Shown: in pieces, positions 35,521 to 43,979 of the stretch
Numbering within the stretch: position 1 is the stretch's first letter
Layout: each line of letters opens with the position of its first letter
Origin: an uncultured Mollicutes bacterium
GTDB taxonomy: Bacteria; Bacillota_I; Bacilli_A; ML615J-28; CAG-313
DNA length: 58,763 nucleotides
Reading direction: 5' to 3'
NCBI GenBank assembly: GCA_900539265.1
Contig: UQBM01000012.1
Coordinates: 1-58,763 of the forward strand
Notes under the pieces: model-generated
The model's database searches: none
Seen by the model: only the letters and a program-made list of their open reading frames with translations
What the model was told of the DNA's origin: nothing
Program-made: the position numbers and the translations under genes

Positions 35521-36621
35521 ATGTTTAATGAAAAGTTAATCGAATTAAGAAAACAAAATTCACATACCCAAGAAAGTATAGCTAAACAATTGCATGTCTC
35601 TCGTAGTTTAATTGCTAAATGGGAACAAGGTAGATCGTATCCTACATTAGATGATTTAAACAACATTTTAAAACTATATAATTTAGAATTTGATGATTTA
35701 ATGACAAAAGAAGAATTAAAAAACATATATGGAATTGTTAGTAAAAAGGAAAAAAATAAAAAGAAAATTATTTTATTTTTGACACTCATTTTATCTGTAT
35801 TGTTAGTTAGTATCTCAATACTTCCTTTTTGTTCTATTACTACGGTGCCACAAGCGACAAAAATAAGCACAAGGTATTCCATGAAATATGGCTATAACAA
35901 TATTGTATTAGAAGACGGGTCGATGATAGAATTAAACGAAGAATCCCCATTATTTATAAATGGAGAAAGCGTCAAATATCAACCTGATACTATTTTTTAT
36001 GATTCTTTTAATGAATGTAAAATAACTTATGATTTATATAAAAAAATAAATGGATATAATATAATTATTGATGAGTTTTTGGAAATTGATTCGATTGAGT
36101 TAATAGAGCCAATTAGTAATAGCACTTTAGGTTTTTATATTGATTTTGAAGCGATTGGTTTAAATAATAATCCTGATTATGAAAAAGATTCTGTTTTATA
36201 TTATTATTTTGATGAGGAAACAAATGAAGTAAAATCTAACTATTCTTTTAATCAAAAATTACTTCATAAGGAAAATACAGAAATTGGAATTTCATATTAT
36301 GAATATTTATTTGAAATGAATTTAGATTTTGATGATGTCAAAGAATATTATTTAAGAAATAATCCAGACATTGGACATGCTCGAATCCCTATATATTTCA
36401 TTTTAAATAATGGTGAAATATCTTCTTTACCAACACATAATTACCTTAAAACCAGGAAGGCAATGTTTATTGAATTATCTTGGGTTTCTGGAATCGGATA
36501 TGGAGTGTCTGATGGTAATTTTGAAATGATGGTATGCAATATGGATAGCAAATTTATTAATCCATCTAGTAAATTTCTATATCAAAATGTATTTTTTAAA
36601 TTCGAAATAAATATGAATTAA
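35521..36621 (+). CDS. membrane-anchored XRE-family regulator
   Basis: This 366-aa protein has an N-terminal XRE helix-turn-helix (residues 1-65: LIELRKQNSHTQESIAKQLH, WEQGRSYPTLDDL). A single transmembrane helix follows at about 87-107 (LFLTLILSVLLVSISILPF), then an outer domain of about 260 residues that I do not recognise. Such one-component proteins can read a signal outside the membrane and control genes directly. It sits between the intact RHS unit and the cassette array, so regulation of the RHS island is plausible. Ribosome site GAGGTGA. Confidence 0.8.
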   Translation: MFNEKLIELRKQNSHTQESIAKQLHVSRSLIAKWEQGRSYPTLDDLNNILKLYNLEFDDLMTKEELKNIYGIVSKKEKNKKKIILFLTLILSVLLVSISILPFCSITTVPQATKISTRYSMKYGYNNIVLEDGSMIELNEESPLFINGESVKYQPDTIFYDSFNECKITYDLYKKINGYNIIIDEFLEIDSIELIEPISNSTLGFYIDFEAIGLNNNPDYEKDSVLYYYFDEETNEVKSNYSFNQKLLHKENTEIGISYYEYLFEMNLDFDDVKEYYLRNNPDIGHARIPIYFILNNGEISSLPTHNYLKTRKAMFIELSWVSGIGYGVSDGNFEMMVCNMDSKFINPSSKFLYQNVFFKFEINMN

Positions 36622-36747
36622 TTTTGTTTGATACGATTTCAAATGAATTACTTAATTCCTATTTATCGATTTCTTTAATTTAAATATATATATATAATGT
36701 GAGAGTTTTGATAATATATCCAATTAAAAACATTATATTTCACTTTG

Positions 36748-36769
36748 GAACCGAAAGGTTCTTTTTTTT
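36748..36769 (+). terminator. terminator after the XRE gene
   Basis: GAACC-GAAA-GGTTC followed by eight T residues. Confidence 0.9.
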
Positions 36770-36872
36770 ATGCTTTTTTTATTAATTTTAAAAAAACAGG
36801 TACACAAAAGCATATGTAACTTTCCAGTACTATTAGAGGGATATTAATTAATTTAACAAATATTATTAATTT

Positions 36873-36917
36873 CACCCCGACACTTTGCCTTCTAAATGTC
36901 CGTTACTATTGAAGGAG
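36873..36917 (+). repeat. element E, copy 1
   Basis: The block CACCCC...AAATGTCCGTTACTATTGAAGG recurs at 44081-44125. The first half can form a small hairpin, and the second half (GTCCGTTACTATTGAAGGAG) is identical in both copies and ends in a ribosome-site-like GAAGGAG. The rest of the 36622-37081 spacer holds a terminator, this element and a second hairpin AGAGCTTA-TCTA-TAAGCTCT at 36996-37015, but no convincing gene. Confidence 0.6.
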
Positions 36918-37081
36918 TAATTAAAAATTAATTAGAAAGGAGTTGATTACATTCATTTAAATTAGTTACTTTTGGTTATTGTTCTTATTTTTTATAGAGC
37001 TTATCTATAAGCTCTTATTACAGACACAATTAATATATATATAAGTGTGCTTGTATTTATTAAATCTACAAAGAAAAGGAG

Positions 37082-37597
37082 ATGATTGTTATAGAGAAAA
37101 AAAGAAAAGTAGATTTTCATAGTACACAACTGTACATTAACAAGAAAGAAGATGTAGATGCATTAAATGAAGATTTTGAAAGTTTAGGTTTAACTAATAA
37201 AAGTGATTATTTAAGAGGATTAATAATGCTAGGATTAGAAACTAAAAAGAATCAAGAAAGAAATGTGTATATAAAAGAAAACGAATCATTAATTAAGTTA
37301 GATGAATTATCTAATAAAATTGATGAAGTCAAAGATTTATTTATTGATGATCATCATGAGGTTATTAATAAACTATTTGATAATTTAAAACAATTAGTAA
37401 AAGATGAATTTATGACTACTAGAGGAACAGTAGCAAAACTTAATAAAAAGATTGATTCATTAACTGAACATTATAATAAAGTTTTAGGATCAATATACCA
37501 ATTATTATGTGCAATATGTTTAAAAGAAAGAATTAGTAAAAAGGAATTAGAAAGTGGATTATTAGATGAATTGCCAGTTAGATTTAAAAGTAACTAA
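37082..37597 (+). CDS. ribbon-helix-helix-like protein with coiled coil (mobile-element accessory)
   Basis: This 171-aa protein has an N-terminal segment STQLYINKKEDVDALNEDF then LTNKSDYLRGLIMLGLE, matching the strand-helix-helix pattern of RHH DNA-binding proteins such as mobilisation accessory factors. Long charged helices (about 60-140), probably coiled coil, follow. A Cys-bearing helix lies near 140. It lies upstream of the TnpW-like and recombinase genes, which fits a mobile-element accessory role. The ATG at 37082 touches the AAGGAG site, leaving almost no spacer, so a nearby non-ATG codon may be the true start. Confidence 0.6.
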   Translation: MIVIEKKRKVDFHSTQLYINKKEDVDALNEDFESLGLTNKSDYLRGLIMLGLETKKNQERNVYIKENESLIKLDELSNKIDEVKDLFIDDHHEVINKLFDNLKQLVKDEFMTTRGTVAKLNKKIDSLTEHYNKVLGSIYQLLCAICLKERISKKELESGLLDELPVRFKSN

Positions 37598-37630
37598 AAG
37601 TAACCAAACTCATAAAAATATACCATTTTC

Positions 37631-37709
37631 GTAAACAGGATAAGGCGTGCTTCACTCTGCAACACATAGTGAATTTCGCCTATGTTTAGTAACTGGGATA
37701 CCCAGCTTA
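37631..37709 (+). repeat. hairpin element R, copy 1
   Basis: AAACA (37633) pairs with TGTTT (37683) and AGGCG (37643) with CGCCT (37677), with an unpaired GGATA on the 5' side only. The second hairpin CTGGG-ATA-CCCAG (37693-37705) follows. It shares AACTGGGATACCCAGCTTA with copy 2. It lies between the RHH-like gene and the TnpW-like gene. Confidence 0.75.
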
Positions 37710-37726
37710 CATTAATGAAAGGAGAG

Positions 37727-37999
37727 ATGATTATAGGATTAAAAATTAAAGAAATTAACAATGAATTAGTAATAGTTAATGAAGAATTAACTGATAGAGA
37801 ATTAACAAGTAATTATTTTATAAATGAATATTTTAGATTATGTGACAAGATCATTTTAATGAGTCTTAATCTAGGAGAAGGAATTGTAATGAGTGTAGGT
37901 AAAGATACTTATGTCATTAAAGAATCATTTAATAAGAATAGAACGATGTCAGAAATAATACAAAAGTTAATAAGAGTAGATATAAACAAATTGACCTAA
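37727..37999 (+). CDS. TnpW-like small protein
   Basis: This protein of about 90 aa ends in GKDTYVIKESFNKNRTMSEI and IQKLIRVDI. This recalls the small TnpW proteins found just before TnpX-type recombinases in clostridial mobile elements (x-G-x-T-T-Y-x-V...F-x-E...E-I-x-x-L-I). The frame is open back to 37682, but that part is the repeat element, so I start at the ATG at 37727. AGGAG is very close to it, so the exact start is uncertain. It is followed after 95 bases by the recombinase gene. Confidence 0.5.
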   Translation: MIIGLKIKEINNELVIVNEELTDRELTSNYFINEYFRLCDKIILMSLNLGEGIVMSVGKDTYVIKESFNKNRTMSEIIQKLIRVDINKLT

Positions 38000-38025
38000 T
38001 TTGCAAGGTCTAATTAATGCAAATG

Positions 38026-38077
38026 ATGGACTAAATAATAGCACCTATGGTATAATAGTAGTGTCAAAATAGTCCAT
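38026..38077 (+). promoter_or_regulatory. recombinase promoter flanked by an inverted repeat
   Basis: An extended -10 (TGG-TATAAT, ending 38056) lies between ATGGACTA (38026-38033) and TAGTCCAT (38070-38077), an 8-bp perfect inverted repeat. It may be an operator for autoregulation. Confidence 0.5.
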
Positions 38078-38094
38078 TTAGTTATAGGAGGAAA

Positions 38095-39711
38095 ATGAAA
38101 GAAACTAAACTAAATAAGACTGCGATATATTGGCGTTTATCGCAAGATGACGGAATGGTTGGTGATTCATCTAGTATTCAAACACAGAAAATGATGCTTG
38201 AACAATTTGTAAAAGATAATAACTTTGTATTATATGATATCTATGTTGATGATGGTTATACTGGCTTAAATTATAATAGACCAGGATTTGAGAGGCTGAT
38301 TCAAGATATTGAAAATGGTAAGATTGATATTGTTGTAACTAAAGATTTATCTAGACTTGGTAGAGATTATATTATGACTGGATATTATACTGAAATATAC
38401 TTTCCAGAACATAATGTAAGATATATTAGTGTTAATGATAATATTGATACTTTGTATGATAATAACGATATTGCTCCATTTAAAAACATCTTAAATGATA
38501 TGTATGCTAAAGACATATCAAGAAAAGTTAAAACTGCCAAAAGACAAAGAATGTACAAAGGCTATTATATCTCTTGTCAAACACCTTATGGTTATAAAGT
38601 AAATCCAAACAACAAAACTCAATTAATAGTTGATGAAGAAGTAAAAGATAATATTAAGTTAATATTTGAACTATCTTTAATGAATCTAGGAAGTAAAAGT
38701 ATTTGTAACGAACTCAATAGAAGAGGAATACCTACTCCTGGGGCATATAAAGCAAGTTCTGGTGAACAACGATTTATTAACTTATTAGAATCAACTAAAT
38801 CATCACGAAGAAATTATGATGTAAGGTTATGGAATACTAACACAGTAAACAAAATCTTAAAAGATAGAGTTTATGTTGGTGATATGGTTAATCATAAATA
38901 TGAAGTAAAAAACTATAAGACAAAGAAAAGGACAAGAGTTCCAGAACACGAAAGAATAATTGTTAAAGATACACATGAACCTATCATATCTAGAGATGAT
39001 TTTGAAAAAGTTCAATTAATGATTAGTAATAGAAAATACGAAAATAATTATACAAATCCTAATTTATTCAAAAGTATAGTTAAATGTAAGAAATGTGGAA
39101 GAACATTAACATTTTGTTACAACAAAAGAAATAAATCAGGAATAAGAGTTTATAAGTATGCTTGTATGGGAAGATACTTAGGAGATAAAGATATTCATGA
39201 AAGTGTAGTTATTACTTATAAAGATTTAGAAGAAATAGTAACTTCTAGATTAAGATCATTAATGGAATCAATAAAAAATAAAGGTGATGCCTTTATTGAA
39301 GATATTATTTCTAGTATTGATATAGATAGTGAAAGTAAACAATTAGATGTTCAAAAAAGTAAAATTGAATCAAGATTAAATGTTATAACTAAATCAATGA
39401 AGAAGTTATATGAAGATAATGTATGTGGAAGAATTGCAGATGATAACTATCAAATCTTACTTACTGATTTTCAAAAAGAACAAAAAGAATTAATTAGTAG
39501 GTTAGAAGACTTAACGACAAAATCTAACAAGTACAAAACGCAATTTGAAAGAATAAAGGAGTTTAGACAAGTAGCTGATAAATATCTAAACTTCACTGAA
39601 CTTACAAATGAGATTGTACATTCACTTATTGATCATATTGAAATTGATGTCAATACGATTAATAATAAGAAAATAAAAGAAATTAATATTATCTATCGAT
39701 TTATTTGTTAG
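38095..39711 (+). CDS. large serine recombinase B (TnpX/TndX type)
   Basis: This 538-aa recombinase has an N-terminal resolvase domain (about 8-155) with catalytic Ser in YWRLSQDD, TKDLSRLGRDY, and YFPEHNVRYI. The recombinase domain (about 170-290) has PYGYK and WNTNTVNKILKDRVYVGDM. The zinc-ribbon region has CKKCGR, but its second Cys pair is reduced to one Cys. A coiled-coil tail (about 400-520) follows. It should cut and rejoin DNA at att-like sites through a phosphoserine. Its TAG stop is in the same frame as the RHS fragment that follows, with ten bases between them before the RHS-like codons begin. It is closely similar to recombinase C. Ribosome site AGGAGG. Confidence 0.92.
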   Translation: MKETKLNKTAIYWRLSQDDGMVGDSSSIQTQKMMLEQFVKDNNFVLYDIYVDDGYTGLNYNRPGFERLIQDIENGKIDIVVTKDLSRLGRDYIMTGYYTEIYFPEHNVRYISVNDNIDTLYDNNDIAPFKNILNDMYAKDISRKVKTAKRQRMYKGYYISCQTPYGYKVNPNNKTQLIVDEEVKDNIKLIFELSLMNLGSKSICNELNRRGIPTPGAYKASSGEQRFINLLESTKSSRRNYDVRLWNTNTVNKILKDRVYVGDMVNHKYEVKNYKTKKRTRVPEHERIIVKDTHEPIISRDDFEKVQLMISNRKYENNYTNPNLFKSIVKCKKCGRTLTFCYNKRNKSGIRVYKYACMGRYLGDKDIHESVVITYKDLEEIVTSRLRSLMESIKNKGDAFIEDIISSIDIDSESKQLDVQKSKIESRLNVITKSMKKLYEDNVCGRIADDNYQILLTDFQKEQKELISRLEDLTTKSNKYKTQFERIKEFRQVADKYLNFTELTNEIVHSLIDHIEIDVNTINNKKIKEINIIYRFIC

Positions 39712-39759
39712 GTAATATTTAAGGATAATCAAGATTATGACGTCGAAACTGGACTTTCA

Positions 39760-40515
39760 ATGGTGGGACAAAGATACTATAGTCCTGATCTTTGTAGATT
39801 CATTCAACCAGCTGATGTATCAAGTTTAAATCCACGTTCTATCAATGGTTTAAATTTATATGCTTATGCTAATAACAATCCAGTTGGTATAGCATATAGT
39901 GGTTCTAGTGATGCCTTTGGTACTACTGGTGGAATGGTAAGTTCATTAGCGTTAGGTGGATTAACTAGTGTTGGAGGTCATTTATCTGGTTCAGCAGGTT
40001 TGTCTATAAAATTTCCATCTCAAAACTGGGTTTCATTAGGGATGGACTTAACTGCAAGTATGGCAGGAGCATTCAGTGTGCTTAAATGGACAATGAATAA
40101 TCCAGAATTTTATGAATTTTGGTATTCTGCTTGGGGATTATCAGAGCATCAAGTATTAAGTAATTTGAAATCTCCAATGACTAAAATTGCTTCTGCAGTA
40201 AGTTATGGACTGGTAGCATATGATACATATACAGATGTTGCTGGACATATTAAGGCTGGAGATTCATGGCAAAAAACTACAGCTAGTGGTATGGTTACTG
40301 CTGGGGTTGGTGCATTCAACGTATGGGCATCAGCAAAAGTAGGAGCTGCAATTGGTGGCTATATTGGAGGCGTTCCTGGCTTTTTAATTGGAACTGCTGC
40401 TGGTGTAGTTGTAGGTATTGTTATTAACGGTATCTTTTATACAGAAATTAATGGTAAATCAATTGCGGGCCATATCGAAGATGGAGTTGAATGGTTCCTA
40501 GAATGGATATCATAA
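39760..40515 (+). CDS. orphan RHS core plus tip B (silent cassette)
   Basis: RHS core homology begins near 39721 (KDNQDYDVETG, YYSPDLCRFIQPADVS, NGLNLYAYANNNP) and leads into a 200-residue tip rich in Gly/Ala hydrophobic stretches (AAIGGYIGGVPGFLIGTAAG, VVVGIVING), ending EDGVEWFLEWIS. No ribosome site or proper start precedes it; the first ATG is at 39760 inside the core. It therefore looks like an unexpressed 3' cassette of an RHS gene that could be expressed after fusion to the intact body. Tip B shares its plan with tips A and C but little identity. A candidate immunity gene follows. Confidence 0.8.
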   Translation: MVGQRYYSPDLCRFIQPADVSSLNPRSINGLNLYAYANNNPVGIAYSGSSDAFGTTGGMVSSLALGGLTSVGGHLSGSAGLSIKFPSQNWVSLGMDLTASMAGAFSVLKWTMNNPEFYEFWYSAWGLSEHQVLSNLKSPMTKIASAVSYGLVAYDTYTDVAGHIKAGDSWQKTTASGMVTAGVGAFNVWASAKVGAAIGGYIGGVPGFLIGTAAGVVVGIVINGIFYTEINGKSIAGHIEDGVEWFLEWIS

Positions 40516-40533
40516 AATTATTGTGGAGGATTT

Positions 40534-41019
40534 ATGAAAAAAATTTATTCTATAAAAGAAAGAATAATCTATACGTTATTAATAATTGTTTTGGTATTAT
40601 TTCAGCTAATATTATTGTTAAATTATATTGATAATACACTAATTGTTATAATAGCATACGCTTGTATTGTAGTTATTGTTGCTCTGCTAATAAAATTATT
40701 TTCTATTCCTTATCATTTAGTTATCAATAACAATAGAATAAAAGTTTATGATTTTCCTTTATTAGCAACAAATAGATTTTATCAAAAAAAACGAAGTTTG
40801 ATTTTGTGGAATAGTGAAATCGATATTGATGAAGTTAAAAGTGTAGAGATAGTAAAACTTACAAAAGAACAAAAAACTAAATTTATTGGGTATTGTCATT
40901 TTTCTAATAGATATATTAAAGTTAGTTTGAATAATTCTAATAGCGATAAATATATTTATGTTTCTATATATTCTAAATCACAAATAAAAAAAATAATTAA
41001 AATATTAAAAAATAAATAA
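40534..41019 (+). CDS. candidate immunity protein B: 2-TM with PH-like domain
   Basis: This 161-aa protein has two N-terminal transmembrane helices (about 12-31 and 35-53). A strand-rich domain with a final helix follows (YHLVINNNRIKVYDF, IDIDEVKSVEIVKL, YIYVSIYSKSQIKKIIKILK), the layout of a PH/YcxB-like domain. It sits 18 bases after tip B with the site GTGGAGG, so unlike its tip it has good translation signals. That is what an orphan immunity gene would need. Confidence 0.65.
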   Translation: MKKIYSIKERIIYTLLIIVLVLFQLILLLNYIDNTLIVIIAYACIVVIVALLIKLFSIPYHLVINNNRIKVYDFPLLATNRFYQKKRSLILWNSEIDIDEVKSVEIVKLTKEQKTKFIGYCHFSNRYIKVSLNNSNSDKYIYVSIYSKSQIKKIIKILKNK

Positions 41020-41023
41020 AATT

Positions 41024-41100
41024 GTAAACAGGATAAGACGTGCTTCACTCTACATCACATAGTTTTGCACGTCACCTGTTTTAACTGGGATACCCAGCTT
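41024..41100 (+). repeat. hairpin element R, copy 2
   Basis: AAACAGG (41026) pairs with CCTGTTT (41075) and GACGTGC (41037) with GCACGTC (41067), leaving an ATAA bulge on the 5' side. The CTGGG-ATA-CCCAG hairpin follows. Stem bases differ from copy 1 but remain paired. It lies between immunity B and recombinase C. Confidence 0.78.
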
Positions 41101-41128
41101 AAAAATGTAATGGTAAGGAGGCGATGAT

Positions 41129-42721
41129 ATGATAGAATCTATTTTGTATAAGACTGCTATTTATTGTAGACTTTCTTTAGATGACGGTTCACTAGGAGAA
41201 TCAGGTAGTATTCAAACACAAAAAATGATGCTAGAAAAATATTGTCGTGATAACAACTTTACTATTAAAGAAGTATATATAGATGATGGTTATTCAGGAT
41301 TAAATTTTGATAGACCAGCATTTAAAAGATTGATCGCAGATATTGAATCAGGAAAGATTAATTTAGTTATTACTAAAGACTTATCTAGGTTAGGTAGAGA
41401 TTACTTACAAACTGGATATTATACTGAACAATACTTTCCTATACATAATGTAAGATATATCGCAGTTAATGATGGTGTAGATACATTGATAGATAATAAT
41501 GATATCGCACCATTTAAAAATATCTTAAATGATATGTATGCTAAAGATTTATCAAGAAAATTTAAATCTGCGAAAAGACAAAGAGCATTAAATGGATTAT
41601 TTATATCTGCTCAAACACCTTATGGATATATAAAAGATCCTACAAACAAAAATCATTTAATAGTAGATGAAGATGTAAGACACGTTGTTGAATTAATATT
41701 TAATATGTGTGTTAATGGGAAAGGTGCACCTACTATTGCAAAAGTTTTAGAAGAAAAAGGAATCTTAAATCCTGCTGCTTATAAAATATTAAAAGGTTCA
41801 ACTAGATTTGCTAAACTTCAAGGAACTAATCATTATAAATGGAAAGCAGTAACTGTAAGAAAGATATTAACTGATATGGTTTACTGTGGACATATGGAAA
41901 ATGGTAAATATAAAGTTGAAAACTATAAAACTAAAAGAAGAGTTAAAGTTCCTGATAGTGAACATATTGTAGTTAAAAACACTCATGAAGCTATTATTAG
42001 TGAAGAAACATTTGAAACAGTACAAACTGTTTTAAGTGCAAGACACTATCCAGCACATCATGAACATGAAAACTTATTTAAATCAATCTTATTTTGTGAA
42101 TGTGGTAAAAGAATGGCTATTGCTCATAAAGTAAGAAATAATAAAAAAGACACATTTTATAAATGTGCAAATCATGAGAATAACCCTCATGAATGCCCTA
42201 GATCAAATATTATTCAATATAGCCAAATAAAAAGTGTTATTGAAAAAGAAATATTTGATTTAATGAATAAGCTTAAACATAACGAAAAAGCATTCGAAAC
42301 ATTTGTTAGTAAACTAAAGAAAGAAGAATCTAAAGATAAATCTTCTGAAATTAAGAAAACAGAATCTAGAATTAATACTTTAATAAAGATTGCTTCTAAG
42401 TTATATGAAGATTATGCAAGTGATTTAATTAATGAAAGAACTTATAAAGAATTGTTACTTAGAAATAAACAAGAACAAGACTTATTAGAACAAAAGCTAC
42501 AATCATTAAGAAATGTGCAAGAAAATATAACTTATAAATTAATGCGATTAGACCAATTAAAGCATGAATTTAATAGATTCTTAGATAATGTAGAATTATC
42601 ATCTGATATGGTTAATTCATTAATAGAACGCATAGAATTAAGCTATTATACAAAAACAGAAGACGGTAAGAAACATAGACGAATAATCATTAAATACAAA
42701 TTTATTGATGATTCGTTGTAA
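41129..42721 (+). CDS. large serine recombinase C (TnpX/TndX type)
   Basis: This 530-aa protein has catalytic Ser in YCRLSLDDG and SIQTQKMMLEKY, TKDLSRLGRDYLQTGYYTEQ, the recombinase domain with PYGYIKDPTNKN, and a complete zinc ribbon (CECGKRM, then C-x8-C). A coiled-coil tail follows. It is close in sequence to recombinase B across the whole length, so one is probably derived from the other. AAGGAGG lies seven bases before the ATG. Element R copy 2 lies just upstream; no TnpW-like gene precedes this copy. A start-less RHS tip follows 55 bases after its stop. Confidence 0.93.
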   Translation: MIESILYKTAIYCRLSLDDGSLGESGSIQTQKMMLEKYCRDNNFTIKEVYIDDGYSGLNFDRPAFKRLIADIESGKINLVITKDLSRLGRDYLQTGYYTEQYFPIHNVRYIAVNDGVDTLIDNNDIAPFKNILNDMYAKDLSRKFKSAKRQRALNGLFISAQTPYGYIKDPTNKNHLIVDEDVRHVVELIFNMCVNGKGAPTIAKVLEEKGILNPAAYKILKGSTRFAKLQGTNHYKWKAVTVRKILTDMVYCGHMENGKYKVENYKTKRRVKVPDSEHIVVKNTHEAIISEETFETVQTVLSARHYPAHHEHENLFKSILFCECGKRMAIAHKVRNNKKDTFYKCANHENNPHECPRSNIIQYSQIKSVIEKEIFDLMNKLKHNEKAFETFVSKLKKEESKDKSSEIKKTESRINTLIKIASKLYEDYASDLINERTYKELLLRNKQEQDLLEQKLQSLRNVQENITYKLMRLDQLKHEFNRFLDNVELSSDMVNSLIERIELSYYTKTEDGKKHRRIIIKYKFIDDSL

Positions 42722-42776
42722 TTATTATAAAATATAGGTGACCTAGATGTTTAATACTTAGGACACCATAGAACAT

Positions 42777-43499
42777 GATGTTGAGACTAACCTCTTTCTT
42801 ATAACCTCTTGCTATTATAGCCCTGAACTTGGAAGATTTATTCAGCCAGCTGATGTATCAACTTTAAATCCATCTAGTATTAATGGTCTTAATTTATATA
42901 GTTATGCGAATAACAATCCAATTGGTATTGCGTATAGTAGTTCAAATATGGGCGGAAGATCTAGTGGTACAATAGTTAGTTCATTAGCTTTAGGTGGAAA
43001 ATTCACACAAAGTAATAGTGGTTTTGGTGGAAACGTTCCAAAAGATTGGATTAATTTAAAACCAGTTCCTTCTTGGGTTGAAACAGCTATTGATGTTGCG
43101 GATGTTGGTTTTTCAGCCAGTATTGTAGGATTGACGGCTTGGTATACCTTTAAATATCCTGGCGTAGCTGATTTGATGAAATTAGATGGCATTGCTAGTA
43201 TACCAGGAAAATATGCTGATTTTGTTGAAGGCCTAGGATATGCATTTGTGTTTGTAGAAACCGGAATAGATGTATACAACAACTGGCAACAAGGACAATC
43301 AGCGGGTTATATTGTTGCAAGTGGAGCGTATACGTTAGGCACAGGATTAGCTATAACGTGGGGATCAGCAAAACTAGGTGCATACATTGGAACATCAATA
43401 GGTGGACCTGTTGGATTTGTTGTAGGCGGAGTGGCTGGTATTCTTATAGGTCTTGGACTTGAATGGTTGTCAGATGAAATTAAGGAGTGGATTTTTTAG
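42777..43499 (+). CDS. orphan RHS core plus tip C (silent cassette)
   Basis: The frame opens after TAG at 42759 and shows DVETNLFLITSCYYSPELG, RFIQPADVSTLNPSSINGLN and LYSYANNNPIGIAYS. A tip follows with KPVPSWVETAIDVADVGFS, VADLMKLDGIASIPGKY and glycine-rich hydrophobic segments (SIGGPVGFVVGGVAGILIGL). Tip C resembles tip A (VPGWLGTLSTGL, DLMRLDGVTELPG). The first in-frame ATG (42948) is past the core and has no ribosome site. A tiny frame ATG-4 codons-TAG at 42747 with GGTGA precedes it in the same frame. I judge it a silent cassette. Confidence 0.8.
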   Translation, partial: DVETNLFLITSCYYSPELGRFIQPADVSTLNPSSINGLNLYSYANNNPIGIAYSSSNMGGRSSGTIVSSLALGGKFTQSNSGFGGNVPKDWINLKPVPSWVETAIDVADVGFSASIVGLTAWYTFKYPGVADLMKLDGIASIPGKYADFVEGLGYAFVFVETGIDVYNNWQQGQSAGYIVASGAYTLGTGLAITWGSAKLGAYIGTSIGGPVGFVVGGVAGILIGLGLEWLSDEIKEWIF

Positions 43500-43916
43500 A
43501 TGAAAAAATATAGACCAATTAAACTATGGATTATCTTAATAATTTTAATTGCTTTTGGGGTATTGTTTGGTGTATTTTTGATGGATGGATGGAAACAAGT
43601 TTTAATGCTTATTTGTACAGGCATTATGTTTATAGTTTTTATCTTATGTACAACATACTATATTCAATTCCAAACAGATAGAATTATAATTAGACATGGA
43701 TTATCATCGTTTAATAAATCTTATAGATCAAATATGAAAACAAGATACATTTTGTTTGGTAATATTAAAAATTTATCGATAAATCATTCTAATAAATATG
43801 TTATTATTAATTTAAAAGATGGTAATAATATTATGTTTTCTTTTAATGGTTATTTTAAAATTGACCAAATTGTAAGTGAATTTAGAAAAATAGATTATGA
43901 ATTAAACAACAATTAA
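43500..43916 (+). CDS. candidate immunity protein C: 2-TM with PH-like domain
   Basis: This 138-aa protein has two transmembrane helices (about 9-26 and 33-51) and a PH-like strand domain (FQTDRIIIRHGLSSF, ILFGNIKNLSINHSNKYVII, and a C-terminal helix IDQIVSEFRKI). Its ATG directly abuts the tip C stop codon, with AAGGAG upstream inside the tip gene. It repeats the tip-immunity order of units A and B. Confidence 0.65.
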   Translation: MKKYRPIKLWIILIILIAFGVLFGVFLMDGWKQVLMLICTGIMFIVFILCTTYYIQFQTDRIIIRHGLSSFNKSYRSNMKTRYILFGNIKNLSINHSNKYVIINLKDGNNIMFSFNGYFKIDQIVSEFRKIDYELNNN

Positions 43917-43935
43917 AACATAGAAATTAGACACT

Positions 43936-43972
43936 AACCACTTTGTTGGATATCGCCAATGAAGTGGTTTTT
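43936..43972 (+). terminator. terminator after immunity gene C
   Basis: AACCACTT / AAGTGGTT with inner TTGG / CCAA, then TTT. Confidence 0.85.
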
Positions 43973-43979
43973 AATTATG

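Noticed and set aside
37682..37726. Longer start for the TnpW-like gene
   Set aside because: The upstream codons coincide with the structured repeat element and lack a ribosome site.
42747..42761. Leader peptide gene before RHS tip C
   Set aside because: The frame has only four sense codons before TAG and has no features of an attenuator; it is noted only because it is in frame with the tip.
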